Shown: one piece after another, positions 5,916 to 6,050 of the stretch
Layout of the letters: the number at the start of each line of letters is the position of its first letter
Position numbering within the stretch: the stretch's first letter is position 1
DNA from: Gemmataceae bacterium
GTDB lineage: Bacteria; Planctomycetota; Planctomycetia; Gemmatales; Gemmataceae
Direction of reading: 5' to 3'
Assembly: GCA_026418875.1 (NCBI GenBank)
Contig: JAOAAM010000506.1
Span: forward strand, 1-6,050
DNA: 6,050 nucleotides
Made by a program: the position numbers and the translations under genes
The notes under the pieces: generated by a model
Seen by the model: only the letters and a program-made list of their open reading frames with translations
Told to the model about the DNA's origin: nothing
Database searches by the model: none

Positions 5916-6050
5916 ATGGCCGATGTGAGCGCGTTTCGTGCTCATCGCTACGATTTGGGGCGGGTGGGGGCGTTGAGCGACGTGGTTTGCCCGCCGTATG
6001 ACGTGATAGATCCGGCATTGCAGCAAGCATTGTATGATCGAAGCCCATGC
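5916..6050 (+). CDS. DUF1015 family protein, N-terminal fragment (cut by window edge)
   Basis: Only the first 45 residues are in the window. They match the start of DUF1015 proteins, roughly 400-residue bacterial proteins of unknown function: an initial AFRAHRYD (6-13), then LSDVVCPPYDVID (20-32) with the family's hallmark PPYDVI, then a helix (DPALQQALYDRSP). The strong AAGGAG at 5904-5909 fixes the start. The frame is open to the edge. The antisense strand here is also open, as an upstream extension of yggS, but that extension has no family likeness. The call rests on a short stretch but the motif is distinctive. Confidence 0.85.
   Translation, partial: MADVSAFRAHRYDLGRVGALSDVVCPPYDVIDPALQQALYDRSPC

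Noticed and set aside
5820..6026. Upstream extension of yggS by 69 residues
   Set aside because: The frame is open, but the extra residues have no likeness to the family, the protein would be longer than usual, and the extension would run antisense through the DUF1015 gene start. The ATG at 5819 has its own ribosome site.

Overview
The window looks like a piece of a planctomycete chromosome. The strongest sign is the DUF1549/DUF1553 protein at 2849-4783, a family greatly expanded in Planctomycetes and related groups. High GC, wide gene spacing and mixed gene orientation fit this. No genus can be named from the sequence alone.

Layout. (1) 1-561, minus strand: the N-terminal 187 residues of an Obg/DRG-type GTPase that runs off the left edge. 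(2) 653-1012, plus: a 119-residue conserved-looking protein of unknown function, divergent from the GTPase across a 91-bp gap. (3) 1106-2266, plus: a full-length FMN-dependent alpha-hydroxy-acid oxidase/dehydrogenase of the LldD/glycolate-oxidase/mandelate-dehydrogenase family. (4) 2267-2848: about 580 bp with no credible gene, holding a short tandem repeat and some small dyads. (5) 2849-4783, plus: a 644-residue probably exported DUF1549-DUF1553 protein with one CxxCH motif. (6) 4816-5819, minus: a two-gene unit of a PLP-binding YggS/PLPBP protein followed by a DUF167 (YggU) protein, joined by an ATGA overlap and convergent with the DUF1549/DUF1553 gene. (7) 5916-6050, plus: the first 45 codons of a DUF1015 protein, divergent from yggS across 96 bp and cut by the right edge.

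The genes do not form one pathway. Only yggS and the DUF167 gene look like an operon. The oxidase and the DUF1549/DUF1553 gene appear to stand alone. I see no tRNA, rRNA, CRISPR array, insertion sequence, phage gene or defence system, and no clear new system. The best points for a second look are the altered G3 motif (DTPP) of the GTPase, the DUF1549/DUF1553 gene lacking its usual DUF1501 neighbour, and the long gene-free gap upstream of it.
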